Positions 24,462 to 33,653 of a DNA stretch of 64,000 nt are shown here, in pieces. The stretch is from Lachnoclostridium sp. UBA1175 (GTDB lineage: Bacteria; Bacillota; Clostridia; Lachnospirales; Lachnospiraceae): NCBI GenBank assembly GCA_002311665.1, contig DBYX01000018.1, forward strand, positions 27,005-91,004, written 5' to 3'. A model generated the notes under the pieces. That model did not search any database, was not told the DNA's origin, and saw only the letters and a list, made by a program, of their open reading frames with translations. The number at the start of each line of letters is the position of its first letter. Positions within the stretch are counted from its first letter, which is position 1. The position numbers and the translations under genes are program-made.

Positions 24462-25502
24462 ATGAAAAAGTTTGAAGGTTATGAACACGGCATCAACTTC
24501 GGCGGCTGGCTCTCCCAGTGCAACCACACCGTGAGCCACTACGACACGTTTATCGTATCAGAGGACTTCGCCAAGGTGAAGGCGTGGGGCCTCGATCACA
24601 TCCGCATTCCGGTCGACTACGACCTGATTATGGACAACGGCGGGATCTTTCTGGAAAATGGCTTCCGCTACCTCGATTTTGCGATCGGCGAGTGCCGCGC
24701 GAACGGTCTCAATATGATCCTCGATCTGCACCGCACGCCCGGTTTCTCGTTCGACCCGGCCGTGCACGAGAACGGATTCTTCGAGAATGAGCGCTACCAG
24801 GAGCTCTTCTACCGCATCTGGGAATCCTTCGCGGAGCGCTACGGCGACTTCTCCGACTCGGTTGCGTTCGAGCTTCTGAACGAGGTTACGGACAAGGAGT
24901 ACTGCGACACGTGGAACCGCATCGCGACCGAGTGCATCCGCAGGATCCGCCCCGTCGCACCGAACACCAAGATCCTGGTCGGCGGCTACTACAACAACAG
25001 CGTTGTTGCCGTGCGCGACATCGCACCGCCGCAGGACGAAAACATCATCTACAACTTCCACTGCTACGAGCCGCTGTTGTTCACGCACCAGGGCGCAACG
25101 TGGATTTCCTCGATGGACCACAGCTTCCGCTGCCCGTTCCTGCAGACCTACGCCGAGTATGCGAAGGGAAGCGCGGAACAGCTTGGCGCGGCATTTTCCG
25201 CATCCTTTGCGCAGTTTGATCCCGACGCAACGCCGGACGAGAACTACTTTGAGACGCTCTTCGAGGACGCGATCGCGGTAGCCGAGGAGCGCAACGTGCC
25301 GCTGTACTGCGGCGAGTACGGTGTCATCGACCTCGTCGCCCCGGAGGAGACTCTGCTGTGGTACGAAGCCTTCCACAAGGCTCTCAAGCGCCACGGGATC
25401 GGCTCCGCCGCCTGGAGCTTCCGCCGTATGGACTTCGGCATCGACGACGCGCGGATGGACGGCGTGCGCGAGCGGCTGCTCGCCCTGATCCGCCACGAGT
25501 GA
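24462..25502 (+). CDS. Glycoside hydrolase family 5 (cellulase-type barrel)
   Basis: 346 residues from MKKFEGYEHG, preceded by AGGAG. A GH5 barrel: NFGGWLSQCNHT start, FELLNEVTD (acid/base Glu in the NE pair) and LYCGEYGV (nucleophile Glu). It has no signal peptide, so it probably acts inside the cell on imported oligosaccharides; beta-glucan or cellodextrin-like substrates are inferred from the family. It is only 64 bases from ispE on the same strand. Confidence 0.88.
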   Translation: MKKFEGYEHGINFGGWLSQCNHTVSHYDTFIVSEDFAKVKAWGLDHIRIPVDYDLIMDNGGIFLENGFRYLDFAIGECRANGLNMILDLHRTPGFSFDPAVHENGFFENERYQELFYRIWESFAERYGDFSDSVAFELLNEVTDKEYCDTWNRIATECIRRIRPVAPNTKILVGGYYNNSVVAVRDIAPPQDENIIYNFHCYEPLLFTHQGATWISSMDHSFRCPFLQTYAEYAKGSAEQLGAAFSASFAQFDPDATPDENYFETLFEDAIAVAEERNVPLYCGEYGVIDLVAPEETLLWYEAFHKALKRHGIGSAAWSFRRMDFGIDDARMDGVRERLLALIRHE

Positions 25503-25544
25503 TCCGCACGGAGCCGGGCTAAGCTTCCGACTCCCGTGAACGGG

Positions 25545-26783
25545 CTACGCCCTCTTCGGCGCCTTGCTGAAGCGGCCGTCCGTCATAAACTCGAATATTC
25601 CAAGCCCGGTGACGGCAAGCACATACAGCACCAGGAGCAGGATCGTGTGCGTGCGCATACCGAATCCCGCCGCGACACAGATCACGCCTGCGCCGATCAC
25701 CGCGCAGATCGACCAGAATCCGATATAGCTGCGTCGGAAGCAGCGCCTGATCTCCATGCGCTCCTCGCCGGTGCGGTCGACAAGCTTCTTGAAGCATTTC
25801 TTCTCGCTCGAAGTCAGGATCGCGTTGATGAACGCCGCCGTCAGAAGTGCCGGCAGGAACAGCATAAATATCGTGTAGAGAACCTGCTGGCGCGTTGCGG
25901 CCGGCTGGACAAGATCGTACAATGCCTCGGAATACACCTGTGTTCCGGGGTATTTTTGTGTGATCAGATCCGTGAACTCCTCCGCCCTGCCGGTCCCCGT
26001 GAAGACGACCGTATCGATCTCGCGGTCCGGCGTCGCGGTGCCCGCATAGTACGCCTTCTGTCTCTCGCAAAATGCCTCGTAAGTGTCCGCCGAGTAGCGG
26101 TATATCCCGAGGTCACTGCCCTCCTCGTACGAGAGGAACGCGATCTTGTCGGTGCCGAGCTCTACCCGCAGGAAATTTACCTTCCTGCTGACGCCGACCA
26201 CCTTGTACGCCGCACCATTGACCGTGATCGTCGACCCCTCCCAGTGCTCGGGGTCGATGCCGTAAGCCGTCGCCGCAGTCTCCGAGAGCACGGCCTCCCG
26301 CGCCCCGTCCTTCGGAAGCGCGCCGGCCTTCGCCGCGTAGTTCAGAATGTCCTCAAGGTCGTCGCCGGCCCGGTTGCCCTCGATGAACTTCTCGGGCATC
26401 GAGTACACCTCGACCGAGCCGTCCGCGCGGCTCCCGGTCCGGATCTCCTTAATCCGCGCGACATCCGCGATATACACTTCCTTCGCCCCGAACTGCTCCG
26501 CGAGCTTCGGCACATCCTCGAACGTGATCGTCGCGTCCGTCCTGCCGGGCTCAACCTCAAGCTTACGCTGGTTGAGATACTGCGATCCCATATCCTTGGC
26601 GCTCGAGGACGACCGGTACAGCACCACGGCATCCTTCGCCGCCGGATCACCGACGACATACTGCGCGTCAAGTCCGAGCGATGCCGCCGCCGCGACGGTT
26701 GTGAAAAATGCGAAGATCACAAACGACACGTATACCGCGGCGCGCCGCCAGAACATTTTCCGAGCGAATTGCTTACAATTCAT
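25545..26783 (-). CDS. FtsX/MacB-like permease protein without ATPase partner
   Basis: 412 residues. One membrane helix near 12-36, a large outer domain of about 240 residues resembling the MacB periplasmic core (AVLSETAATAYGIDPEHWEG to YKVVGVSR), then helices at about 298-320, 350-375 and 378-400. This fits half of an FtsX-type ABC permease. No ATP-binding gene is adjacent, so its partner must be elsewhere or it may work without one. The ATG is at the start of the frame. Confidence 0.65.
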   Translation of the reverse strand: MNCKQFARKMFWRRAAVYVSFVIFAFFTTVAAAASLGLDAQYVVGDPAAKDAVVLYRSSSSAKDMGSQYLNQRKLEVEPGRTDATITFEDVPKLAEQFGAKEVYIADVARIKEIRTGSRADGSVEVYSMPEKFIEGNRAGDDLEDILNYAAKAGALPKDGAREAVLSETAATAYGIDPEHWEGSTITVNGAAYKVVGVSRKVNFLRVELGTDKIAFLSYEEGSDLGIYRYSADTYEAFCERQKAYYAGTATPDREIDTVVFTGTGRAEEFTDLITQKYPGTQVYSEALYDLVQPAATRQQVLYTIFMLFLPALLTAAFINAILTSSEKKCFKKLVDRTGEERMEIRRCFRRSYIGFWSICAVIGAGVICVAAGFGMRTHTILLLVLYVLAVTGLGIFEFMTDGRFSKAPKRA

Positions 26784-26820
26784 CCTTGTTTCTCCCCTCT
26801 GATTCCCGGGTTTTCTTTCG

Positions 26821-27522
26821 TCAATCCTGCGTCTTGCCCGCAGTTCCCTTGCCGGTGAGTGTCCACACCACCGTCACCGTGTCCGACACCTCGATGTCGT
26901 CCGGCTCGATGTCCATATCGTAGCACTCGTCCGCACCGTTGGCGCACGCCTTCGCCAGCATCATATTGCCGCGCATCGGCCGGCACTCGAAATCAAGCTG
27001 CGCGAAGGAGTAATCGATGCGCAAAATCCCGCCGAGCTTCACGCCCGAAGCTCCCGCGAGCACCGACGCCTTCGTCTTCGCGTCCGCCACCGCCGCCGCG
27101 AGCAGCGCATTCTTCGACGCCTCCGGATCCTTCACCGTGTAGCTGAGCTGCAGCTCCGGCTGCACCTTCGCGTGCGCGAGCGCGTAGAGGATCTTCCCCA
27201 GGCGCTCTCTGTCCGACGGAAAATCCACCTTCAGCACGTGGCGGAACTCATACCCGACGAAGCGCTCCTTCCACTCGTGGTTCTTCGTCTGGTAACTCTC
27301 CGTGCGGATCTGGATATTGAACGACAGCGTCTTCAGATCCGTGCGCTCAAAGCCAAGTCCCGCGAGCACGTCCTTCAGGCTCTCCGTGTCCTCGGCAGAC
27401 CGCTTCAGCGACTCCGCATAATCCTTGTAGCACCCCGTGAGTGTGATCGTAATGCGCGTGACATCCGGCTTCAACCGCAGCATTCCCTTGCCCGACACGC
27501 GAATGGTTGCTTCCCTCTCCAT
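26821..27522 (-). CDS. SIMPL domain (DUF541) protein
   Basis: 233 residues from MEREATIRVSGKG, preceded by AAGGAGGA; a 57-residue frame extension is not supported. Pattern: ITITLTGCYKDYAESLKRS, LKTLSFNIQ, VKDPEASKNALLAAAVADAKTKASVLA and the VTVVWTL end. SIMPL proteins are often secreted, but this copy has no signal peptide. Function unknown. It lies 37 bases upstream of the FtsX-like gene on the same strand, so they may be co-transcribed. Confidence 0.85.
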   Translation of the reverse strand: MEREATIRVSGKGMLRLKPDVTRITITLTGCYKDYAESLKRSAEDTESLKDVLAGLGFERTDLKTLSFNIQIRTESYQTKNHEWKERFVGYEFRHVLKVDFPSDRERLGKILYALAHAKVQPELQLSYTVKDPEASKNALLAAAVADAKTKASVLAGASGVKLGGILRIDYSFAQLDFECRPMRGNMMLAKACANGADECYDMDIEPDDIEVSDTVTVVWTLTGKGTAGKTQD

Positions 27523-27661
27523 ACCGTCCTCCTTCTGTCGCGACGCGCGTCTTCCGCGGCATCGCTGTGTGCTTTCCCATACGCTCCACAGTATACCATA
27601 AAAGCGAGGAAAAACAAAGTACCGCCGCAGCATTGCGCTCCGCCGGTACCGTAGTTTTTCT

Positions 27662-28543
27662 TTATTCGTTTGTCTCCGCCGCCGCGCGGTCACGCCGCAT
27701 CATATAGAACCATTTGGCGACGGCCGTGCCGATGATGATGAAATAACCGATCCAGCTGTATATGTCGGGCATCTGCTCCAGGAAAATCCAGCCGAGGATC
27801 GCCGCGAAGAAGATCTGCGAGTAATCGAAGACCGAGATGTCGCGCGCCGCAGCCTTCGTGTACGCCTTCGTGATGCACAGCTGGCCGCCGGACGCCGAGA
27901 GACCCGTCAACAGCAGGAAGGTGAGCTGCTCCGCGCTCATCGGGTGATAGTCGAAGATCAGCGAGGGCGCCGTAGCCAGACACGAGAACATCGAGAACCA
28001 CAGCACGATCACCGGGCCGCGCTCCCCTCGCTTGCCGAGGTACCGGATGAATGTGTATCCGAGGCCGGCCGCGAGACCTCCCGCGAGGCCCACAAGGCCG
28101 TACAGCGTAGTGACTCCGCCGGTCGGTTTGACGACGAAAGCGGCACCGATCAGCGCGATCACGACCGAGATCCACTCGACCGCGTTGGCCCGCTCTTTCA
28201 GGATAATATACGAAACAGCGATCGCAAAGAACGGAGAGAGCTTGTTGAGCATGCTCGCGTCCGCGATATCCAGGTGGTCCGCCGCGAAGAAATTGCACAG
28301 AATCCCGCAGGTGCCGAAGAAGCTTCTCGCGAGAAGTCCGGGGATACTTCCCTTGTGGATCCGGAAGCCCTGCTTGCTCCGCGCGAGCAGCACGAACGCC
28401 ACCACCACGGCGACCACGTTCCGGAAGAACGCCTTCTGGATCGTCGGCAGATTCCCCGATTTGCGGACAAAAAATGTCATCAGGGCAAAGCAAAAGCCCG
28501 CCCCGATGATAAACAAAATCCCTTGTTTCTTGTTTTTGTCCAT
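27662..28543 (-). CDS. EamA/DMT-family transporter
   Basis: 293 residues with ten hydrophobic segments in two EamA repeats; the first begins IGAGFCFALMTFFVRKS and the second around GLAGGLAAGLGYTFIRYLG. Members export amino acids, nucleotides or drugs; the substrate cannot be told. Own promoter at 28580-28609. Confidence 0.88.
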   Translation of the reverse strand: MDKNKKQGILFIIGAGFCFALMTFFVRKSGNLPTIQKAFFRNVVAVVVAFVLLARSKQGFRIHKGSIPGLLARSFFGTCGILCNFFAADHLDIADASMLNKLSPFFAIAVSYIILKERANAVEWISVVIALIGAAFVVKPTGGVTTLYGLVGLAGGLAAGLGYTFIRYLGKRGERGPVIVLWFSMFSCLATAPSLIFDYHPMSAEQLTFLLLTGLSASGGQLCITKAYTKAAARDISVFDYSQIFFAAILGWIFLEQMPDIYSWIGYFIIIGTAVAKWFYMMRRDRAAAETNE

Positions 28544-28579
28544 GCGCGAAGCACCCGTTCCTCTCAGAATCCGGTGCTA

Positions 28580-28609
28580 ATCATACAACGATTTGCGCCC
28601 GCTTGTCAA
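28580..28609 (-). promoter_or_regulatory. Promoter of the DMT transporter gene
   Basis: On the minus strand TTGACA (28604-28609), 18-base spacer, TATGAT (28580-28585). Confidence 0.65.
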
Positions 28610-28621
28610 TCCGCTCCGAAA

Positions 28622-29293
28622 TCAGTCATCCTCGGCATCAAAATACTGCGACAGCGCGGAGTACGCGATCGGATACATACTGCGCATCCACGCGTTCTCC
28701 CCGATATATTTCACGGCGTCCTCTCTTTTGCTGAGCTCCGCAAGACCGTTACAAGTGTTTCTTATCACTTCAAATCCTATTCTCACCGAATCATAGGCAA
28801 GCACATCCACGAAGAGCGGATAGGCGATCACGGTCTGTACAAGCGCGTTGGTGGACATTTTGCCAAGCAGGTCGTCCGGGATCCGGCAGACGTCGATCAT
28901 CGTCTGGTGATTGCCGTAAGGCCAGGTGCTCATTCGCGGCAGCACCGGATAACAGTAGCCTTCGTACCCGTTCGGAAAATAAGACTCCCCGATGCTTTTG
29001 TCCTCATCCGGATATTCGGCGTAGACCGTCTCCACGCTCGGAAGCGTGATCCCCTGCTTCTCATGGGAGATGAGTTTCAGGCCGGAGCCTCCCTTGCCCT
29101 CATCGTCCTGCGTATTGATCTCCGACGGATCGTTGTGATCCTTCCGGTAATGATAGTACAGAGCGACGGACATTCCGACTACCGCAACGACAGCCGCGAT
29201 ACCCGCGATGCGCATCATTTTCCGTCTCCGACCGGCTTTATACTCCCGGTTTCCCGCCTTCAGGCGCTCCACGACTTCCTCATGACTTCTCAT
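28622..29293 (-). CDS. One-helix membrane protein, probable anti-sigma partner
   Basis: 223 residues. A basic N-terminal segment of 26 residues, one membrane helix (about 27-47), then an outer domain of about 170 residues with no recognised family. It overlaps the ECF sigma gene by 14 bases and follows it, the usual place for an anti-sigma factor. No zinc-binding (ZAS) motif is visible in the short cytoplasmic part, so this assignment rests on context. Confidence 0.7.
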   Translation of the reverse strand: MRSHEEVVERLKAGNREYKAGRRRKMMRIAGIAAVVAVVGMSVALYYHYRKDHNDPSEINTQDDEGKGGSGLKLISHEKQGITLPSVETVYAEYPDEDKSIGESYFPNGYEGYCYPVLPRMSTWPYGNHQTMIDVCRIPDDLLGKMSTNALVQTVIAYPLFVDVLAYDSVRIGFEVIRNTCNGLAELSKREDAVKYIGENAWMRSMYPIAYSALSQYFDAEDD

Positions 29294-29840
29294 AATCCAA
29301 GCCCTCCTTCACAAGCTCATCCCTCAGGACAGACCGGGCTCTCTTCAAAAGGCTGTTGATACTGTGAACGGTACGGCCGGTCGCGGCAGCGATCTCCTTC
29401 GCGGACATCCCCTCGACATACTTCAGTTGAAGCACCAGCCGGTAATCCTCCGACATATGTCTCATCGCCGCATTGACCTTCTCAGCCTCCTCGGCGCGCA
29501 CGCAGCGGGCGAGCGCATCCTCCTCCCCAAACGAAAGTCCCGCCAGGTCCTCCGGCGAGACCGGAATGGTCCGTCTGTTCCTGTACATAAACTTGATCGC
29601 GGTATTTCTCGCGATGTTGTAAAGCCATGTTTTGAACAGCGATTTTCCGTGGAAGTCCGGCTTCCTGTTGACCAGCACAAGAAGCGTGTCCTCCGCCACA
29701 TCCTCCGCATCCGCCTCGTTACCGAGGTATCGTTCCAGAAAGAGAACGAGTCCGTCATAGTACGTTTCGACGATCTCCGTCATCCCGTCCCAATCACCTT
29801 TCAGAAAACGGCGGTAGCTACAAGCACCGTTATCCTCCAT
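29280..29840 (-). CDS. ECF-type RNA polymerase sigma factor
   Basis: 186 residues from MEDNGACSYRRF, with GGAGGTGAG in front. Region 2 (YYDGLVLFLERYLGNEADAEDVAEDTLLVL and WLYNIARNTAIKFMYRNRR) and region 4 (LVLQLKYVEGMSAKEIAAATGRTVHSINSLLKRARSVL) are both complete. It should direct transcription of a stress or envelope regulon under control of the overlapping downstream membrane protein. A matching promoter could not be identified in this window. Confidence 0.93.
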   Translation of the reverse strand: MEDNGACSYRRFLKGDWDGMTEIVETYYDGLVLFLERYLGNEADAEDVAEDTLLVLVNRKPDFHGKSLFKTWLYNIARNTAIKFMYRNRRTIPVSPEDLAGLSFGEEDALARCVRAEEAEKVNAAMRHMSEDYRLVLQLKYVEGMSAKEIAAATGRTVHSINSLLKRARSVLRDELVKEGLDYEKS

Positions 29841-29906
29841 ATGACTCACCTCCGATCTGTCCTTCTGCCTATTAGTCCCGATCCTGCGGAAAATTAGGCG
29901 CACAAT

Positions 29907-30698
29907 TTATCGGAAGTCCGCAATAAACATTCCGTACTCCTTCGGAACGCTCAGCACACCGTCACGCATATTCCGGGACAGCACCTCACGGATCTCCTCC
30001 CGCGGCACGCCCGACAGCGATGTCATGCTCGAAAGCGAATAAATGTAATCCACCATATCGTCGACGTTCGTCACCGCCAGGGAATCCTTGTAATCCAGCC
30101 GCTCGACATGCGGAAAATGTCTCCCCAGTATCTCGCTTCCGTTCTGTAGCGTGAACGCCTTGTTAACCTTGTCCGCGACGCCGTAGCGGCCGAGCAGTCC
30201 GGCCAGGTACTCGACGATCCCGTGCTCACCGTAGGTCGCGCAATAGAACTTCCCGGATTCCCGGAGAACCCTGCGCACCTCGCGAAGCCCCCGGTCGATG
30301 TCCGGCACGTGGTACAGCATCATATTGGCGATCACAACGTCGAAGCTCCCATCCTCGTACGGGATGTCCTGAATGTCGATGACACGGTACTCCGCATTGT
30401 CGTACACGCCGACATTCGCGCGCGTCGTCTCCACCATCCCCTCGGAGAAATCCGAGAGGACCAGCAGTGCACAGCTGCGGATCAGCTGCCCGCGGCCTTC
30501 CCACATATCTCCGTTGCCGCAGCCGAGCTCCAGAACCTTCATCCCCTGCTCAATCTCATAGTGCGAGAAGATCCAGTTACCGAAGCCCGTCTTGTTCGTC
30601 GAATACTTGTCGTGAATCGAAATCCTTGTGTTGAGATTGGCCGCGGTCGCATACTGCTTCTTCACGGCGCTCTCGTCGTTTATTCTCTCAGTCGCCAT
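29907..30698 (-). CDS. Class I SAM-dependent methyltransferase
   Basis: 263 residues from the second of two adjacent ATG codons, which has the better distance to GGGGAGA. The SAM-binding motif I is VLELGCGNGDMW, followed by SDFSEGM, the acidic motif DIQDIPYEDGSFDVVIANMMLYHV and RVLRESGKFYCATYG, as in methyltransferase type 11/25. The substrate is unknown. The C-terminal part ends MFIADFR. Confidence 0.88.
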   Translation of the reverse strand: MATERINDESAVKKQYATAANLNTRISIHDKYSTNKTGFGNWIFSHYEIEQGMKVLELGCGNGDMWEGRGQLIRSCALLVLSDFSEGMVETTRANVGVYDNAEYRVIDIQDIPYEDGSFDVVIANMMLYHVPDIDRGLREVRRVLRESGKFYCATYGEHGIVEYLAGLLGRYGVADKVNKAFTLQNGSEILGRHFPHVERLDYKDSLAVTNVDDMVDYIYSLSSMTSLSGVPREEIREVLSRNMRDGVLSVPKEYGMFIADFR

Positions 30699-30744
30699 CA
30701 TTCTCCCCTGTAGTTCGTTCTTCCTGATCGGTCGTTCTTCCCGT

Positions 30745-31305
30745 TCAATCATGCGCTCCTGCGTTGAAGAACGCCGCAATCCTGTTCACTCCGTCCACCG
30801 CCTTCTCATCCTGCAGGGCGGGGACAACATTCGTGTTGAAGCTGCATACGACTTCGTGGATGTCGAAGCAGTTCACGTGGTGCAGGAGGGTGCAGGCCGT
30901 CTCGTACGGCTTCTCGATCCTTCCGTCCCCTCCGCCAACGAGGATCACCGCGCCCTTTTTGGGCTTAATGTTCGGTTCTTCCTTTCGGAAAAACCTTGCG
31001 CAGAAGTATGTCTGCAACCGGCTTCCCACATCGAGCATTTTCCCGGTCAGCTCCGAGAAATAGATCGGAGACGCGATCACTATGTTGTCGCACTCCTCGA
31101 TGCAGCGGTAGACCTCCTGCATTTCATCGTTGATCGCGCAACCCGGGTTCTTCCAGCAGTACCGGCAGTCGAGGCAGGGGGAAATGTTGCTTCTGTATGC
31201 GTCAACCACCTTGTACTCACCGTCGAGTTGCTCCGTCAGTTTCCCGATGAGACTTACGGTGTCCCCGGCCGGTCTCGGCGATCCGTTAATGATCAGCGTT
31301 TTCAA
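30745..31305 (-). CDS. Flavodoxin-family NAD(P)H-dependent reductase
   Basis: 186 residues. The start codon is TTG, chosen because a strong AAGGAGG lies 8 bases upstream and no ATG is available. FMN-binding GSPRPAGDTVSL at the N-terminus and ASPIYFSELTGKMLD fit the NADPH-dependent FMN reductase group. A CLDCRYCWKNPGC segment resembles the Cys-rich insertion of iron-sulfur flavoproteins and may bind a cluster. A related gene is at 51098-51610. Confidence 0.85.
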   Translation of the reverse strand: MKTLIINGSPRPAGDTVSLIGKLTEQLDGEYKVVDAYRSNISPCLDCRYCWKNPGCAINDEMQEVYRCIEECDNIVIASPIYFSELTGKMLDVGSRLQTYFCARFFRKEEPNIKPKKGAVILVGGGDGRIEKPYETACTLLHHVNCFDIHEVVCSFNTNVVPALQDEKAVDGVNRIAAFFNAGAHD

Positions 31306-31374
31306 ATTTCGCCCCTCCTTATCCTGCAGACAGTTGCAATTTCCGATATGATCATAGCGCTCAGGTACTTTCTG

Positions 31375-31788
31375 TTATTCCTCAGAGATCAAATCCCCCA
31401 ACGCCTTGTCAAACTCGGGGAACTCCTTTGAAAGGCGGATCAGCTTTCCGCCCTTATCCACGAAGCAATGCTCCGATTCGGCTGTCGCAACCGTCTTGCC
31501 TTCCGCATCCTTCATCTCGTACGCAAGCACAAGCTTAAGGCCCTTATACTCCTTAACCGCCACGGTGATGAATATCTCATCCTCGAAGGTCGTGCTCTTT
31601 TTGTACCTGCACGATGCCTCCACGACAGGCGAGATGATACCGTCGCTTTCCAGCCTTGCGTAATCCCATCCGATCTGCCGGAGGAAATCGATGCGGGCTT
31701 CCTCCATCCACCTTATGTAATTGGAATGGTGCGTAATCCCCATCTTGTCAGTTTCATAATACTGCACGACATGTTTGTATGCGTTCAT
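31375..31788 (-). CDS. Acyl-CoA thioesterase, YbgC/4HBT type
   Basis: 137 residues from MNAYKHVVQYYETDKMG, preceded by AGAGGA. The hotdog-fold motif YYETDKMGITHHSNYIRWMEEAR carries the catalytic Asp of 4-hydroxybenzoyl-CoA thioesterase-like enzymes. It hydrolyses acyl-CoA in the cytoplasm; the chain preference is unknown. Confidence 0.9.
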   Translation of the reverse strand: MNAYKHVVQYYETDKMGITHHSNYIRWMEEARIDFLRQIGWDYARLESDGIISPVVEASCRYKKSTTFEDEIFITVAVKEYKGLKLVLAYEMKDAEGKTVATAESEHCFVDKGGKLIRLSKEFPEFDKALGDLISEE

Positions 31789-32040
31789 CGTCCTCTGTTT
31801 TTTCCTTTTCATTTCGTAAAATGCGTTCCCTGCACAACTACTTATTGTACCACACATAAGCGCACCCGTCTATAAGACCGGCGACTTCCGCGACTTGTCG
31901 TAGAACCAGTAATCGTTCTTGCGCGGTTTCATATGTACAGATCGTTGCTTCGTCTCCCTCTCGGTTCCTCCTCAAAAGTGTGTTAACCGGCAATGCTGTT
32001 CCGGTACGCCTCATCAATACGCCCCTTGCGAAAAGAGAAT

Positions 32041-32802
32041 TTAAGTGTCGCTTAACCCCACGATCAGGAAACGATAGACATACCACAGTTCCTCGATCTC
32101 CGAGAACTGTTCTTCGGAAAATGTGCGGTCCTCCGTTGCATCAACTTTGATCACACACACGATCTTCACCGCGCTTTTGAGCAGGATATCTTCATTTTCC
32201 CCTGTTTTGGAGGCCAAAACACTGTCCATATTCGCTCTCGTCAGTGTGATCGGAAGAAGGCCGTTCCTTATGGCTGTTCCCTGAAACTCGACCGACGCAA
32301 CCTCAAACTTCGTCCCCTTCAGCAGTTCGGATGCCTCGAGAGTCTTCGTCAGATGCTCCTTTACCTTCTCGCGGAATTCCTCCGCCAGATAGTCCGAGTA
32401 TTCACCTCTGTCCAGAAAATATTTCCTGTCTCCGACAGTAAAACTGATATCGCCCCCGTAATTCGACTTGACCTGATAAGCATTCTTTGAAAGCCCGCAG
32501 CAGTTGCACAGGAAATCCTCGAGGTTCGCCAGCGCGGCTGCTTCTTTCTTCTCCTTCTCTTTGGCCCGCTCCGTCGTAAACTTCAGAAGTTCTACCATCA
32601 AGACCACGAACAAAACTCCGACGGAGATCAGCACCACCCAGAGTGAGATGCTGAGGAATCGCCGGGGCGTCATCTTCTTGCCCGGCGCCTTGTAAAGATA
32701 GTCATCCTCGCTCATCGGTTTGACGAGGTCGACAGCCCGTTTGTCAATATACGACTGATTGTCCTCAGCCTTATCGTTTTCCCATTCGTTGTTCTTTTCC
32801 AC
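32041..32802 (-). CDS. Membrane-anchored protein of unknown function
   Basis: 253 residues. The start is taken as GTG (VEKNNEWEN) because GGGGAGGG lies 5 bases upstream; no ATG fits. A charged cytoplasmic N-terminus of about 45 residues is followed by one membrane helix (about 51-73), a Lys/Glu helical stretch and an outer domain with two Cys (CNCC). Its layout resembles the proteins at 28622 and 63293. No family recognised. Confidence 0.7.
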   Translation of the reverse strand: MEKNNEWENDKAEDNQSYIDKRAVDLVKPMSEDDYLYKAPGKKMTPRRFLSISLWVVLISVGVLFVVLMVELLKFTTERAKEKEKKEAAALANLEDFLCNCCGLSKNAYQVKSNYGGDISFTVGDRKYFLDRGEYSDYLAEEFREKVKEHLTKTLEASELLKGTKFEVASVEFQGTAIRNGLLPITLTRANMDSVLASKTGENEDILLKSAVKIVCVIKVDATEDRTFSEEQFSEIEELWYVYRFLIVGLSDT

Positions 32803-32984
32803 CAATACCCTCCCCTTTTGAAACCAAATCCGCGTTCGCGGCCGCAATATCGGATCAGCGGGCAGCTTTCGGATTCTTGAAGCGATTCACTACAATGACT
32901 TCGTAACTGTCGTACTTCCCGATCTCCAGCGAACCGAATCACCGTCAATAACCCCCGAAGAACGGGTGGGTCAAAATACAGTCC

Positions 32985-33653
32985 CTACACGTGGAACCGT
33001 CTCCGAACCTCCGCTGCCACAGCTCTTCCGCGGAATATGACGGCGCCCGCGAAGAGAACAACGCTGACCATCAGGCAGATCGCCCACGCAAGGGGCATTT
33101 TATCCCGCGCAAAATAACAGATGACACTCGGCACGACCCCCAGACAGAGGCCTGAGAGAAGGTATGCCATCGTATTGCCGTTTTTGTCTATCATCGCAAG
33201 CACGAAGTTGGCCGTGATCGTGGCTGCAAGCGCACACGGCACCACCAGATCAATCGTGATCTTCATAAAGCCGAAGAAGTATGCAGTGACACACCACGTC
33301 GCGATCGTGATCAGCACGAGCATGGTCACCTTGCCTGCCGATCCCGTCCCCGGCTTAAACTGCCGCATAATACCGAACTCGATCACCATAAGCCACATAG
33401 CCAGCAAAAGACTCCAGTGCAGTTTCGGGTAGCCCGGCAGCCTGAATCCGACCATGAAATCGAGACCAATCCCGACGATCAGCACGCCCCAGGCGAGAAA
33501 CAGCTGTATTTTGTAAAATAATGACCGCTTCTTCTGCGCCTCAAACTTCGGATAACAGGGATCCTCGCCGGTCCCTGTCAGTTTGCTCTGGCACAGCGGG
33601 CACTTGACAAGATCCCCCTCAATCCCGACCTTGCAATAAGGACATTGTCTCAT
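32985..33653 (-). CDS. Zinc-ribbon membrane protein (DUF6320-like)
   Basis: 222 residues. The N-terminus has a zinc ribbon (CPYCKVGIEGDLVKCPLC), followed by six or so hydrophobic segments. Its ATG overlaps the stop codon of the acyltransferase gene (ATGA), so the two are translationally coupled. I assign it to the DUF6320 type from the zinc ribbon, the membrane part and the neighbour; its function is unknown. Confidence 0.75.
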   Translation of the reverse strand: MRQCPYCKVGIEGDLVKCPLCQSKLTGTGEDPCYPKFEAQKKRSLFYKIQLFLAWGVLIVGIGLDFMVGFRLPGYPKLHWSLLLAMWLMVIEFGIMRQFKPGTGSAGKVTMLVLITIATWCVTAYFFGFMKITIDLVVPCALAATITANFVLAMIDKNGNTMAYLLSGLCLGVVPSVICYFARDKMPLAWAICLMVSVVLFAGAVIFRGRAVAAEVRRRFHV

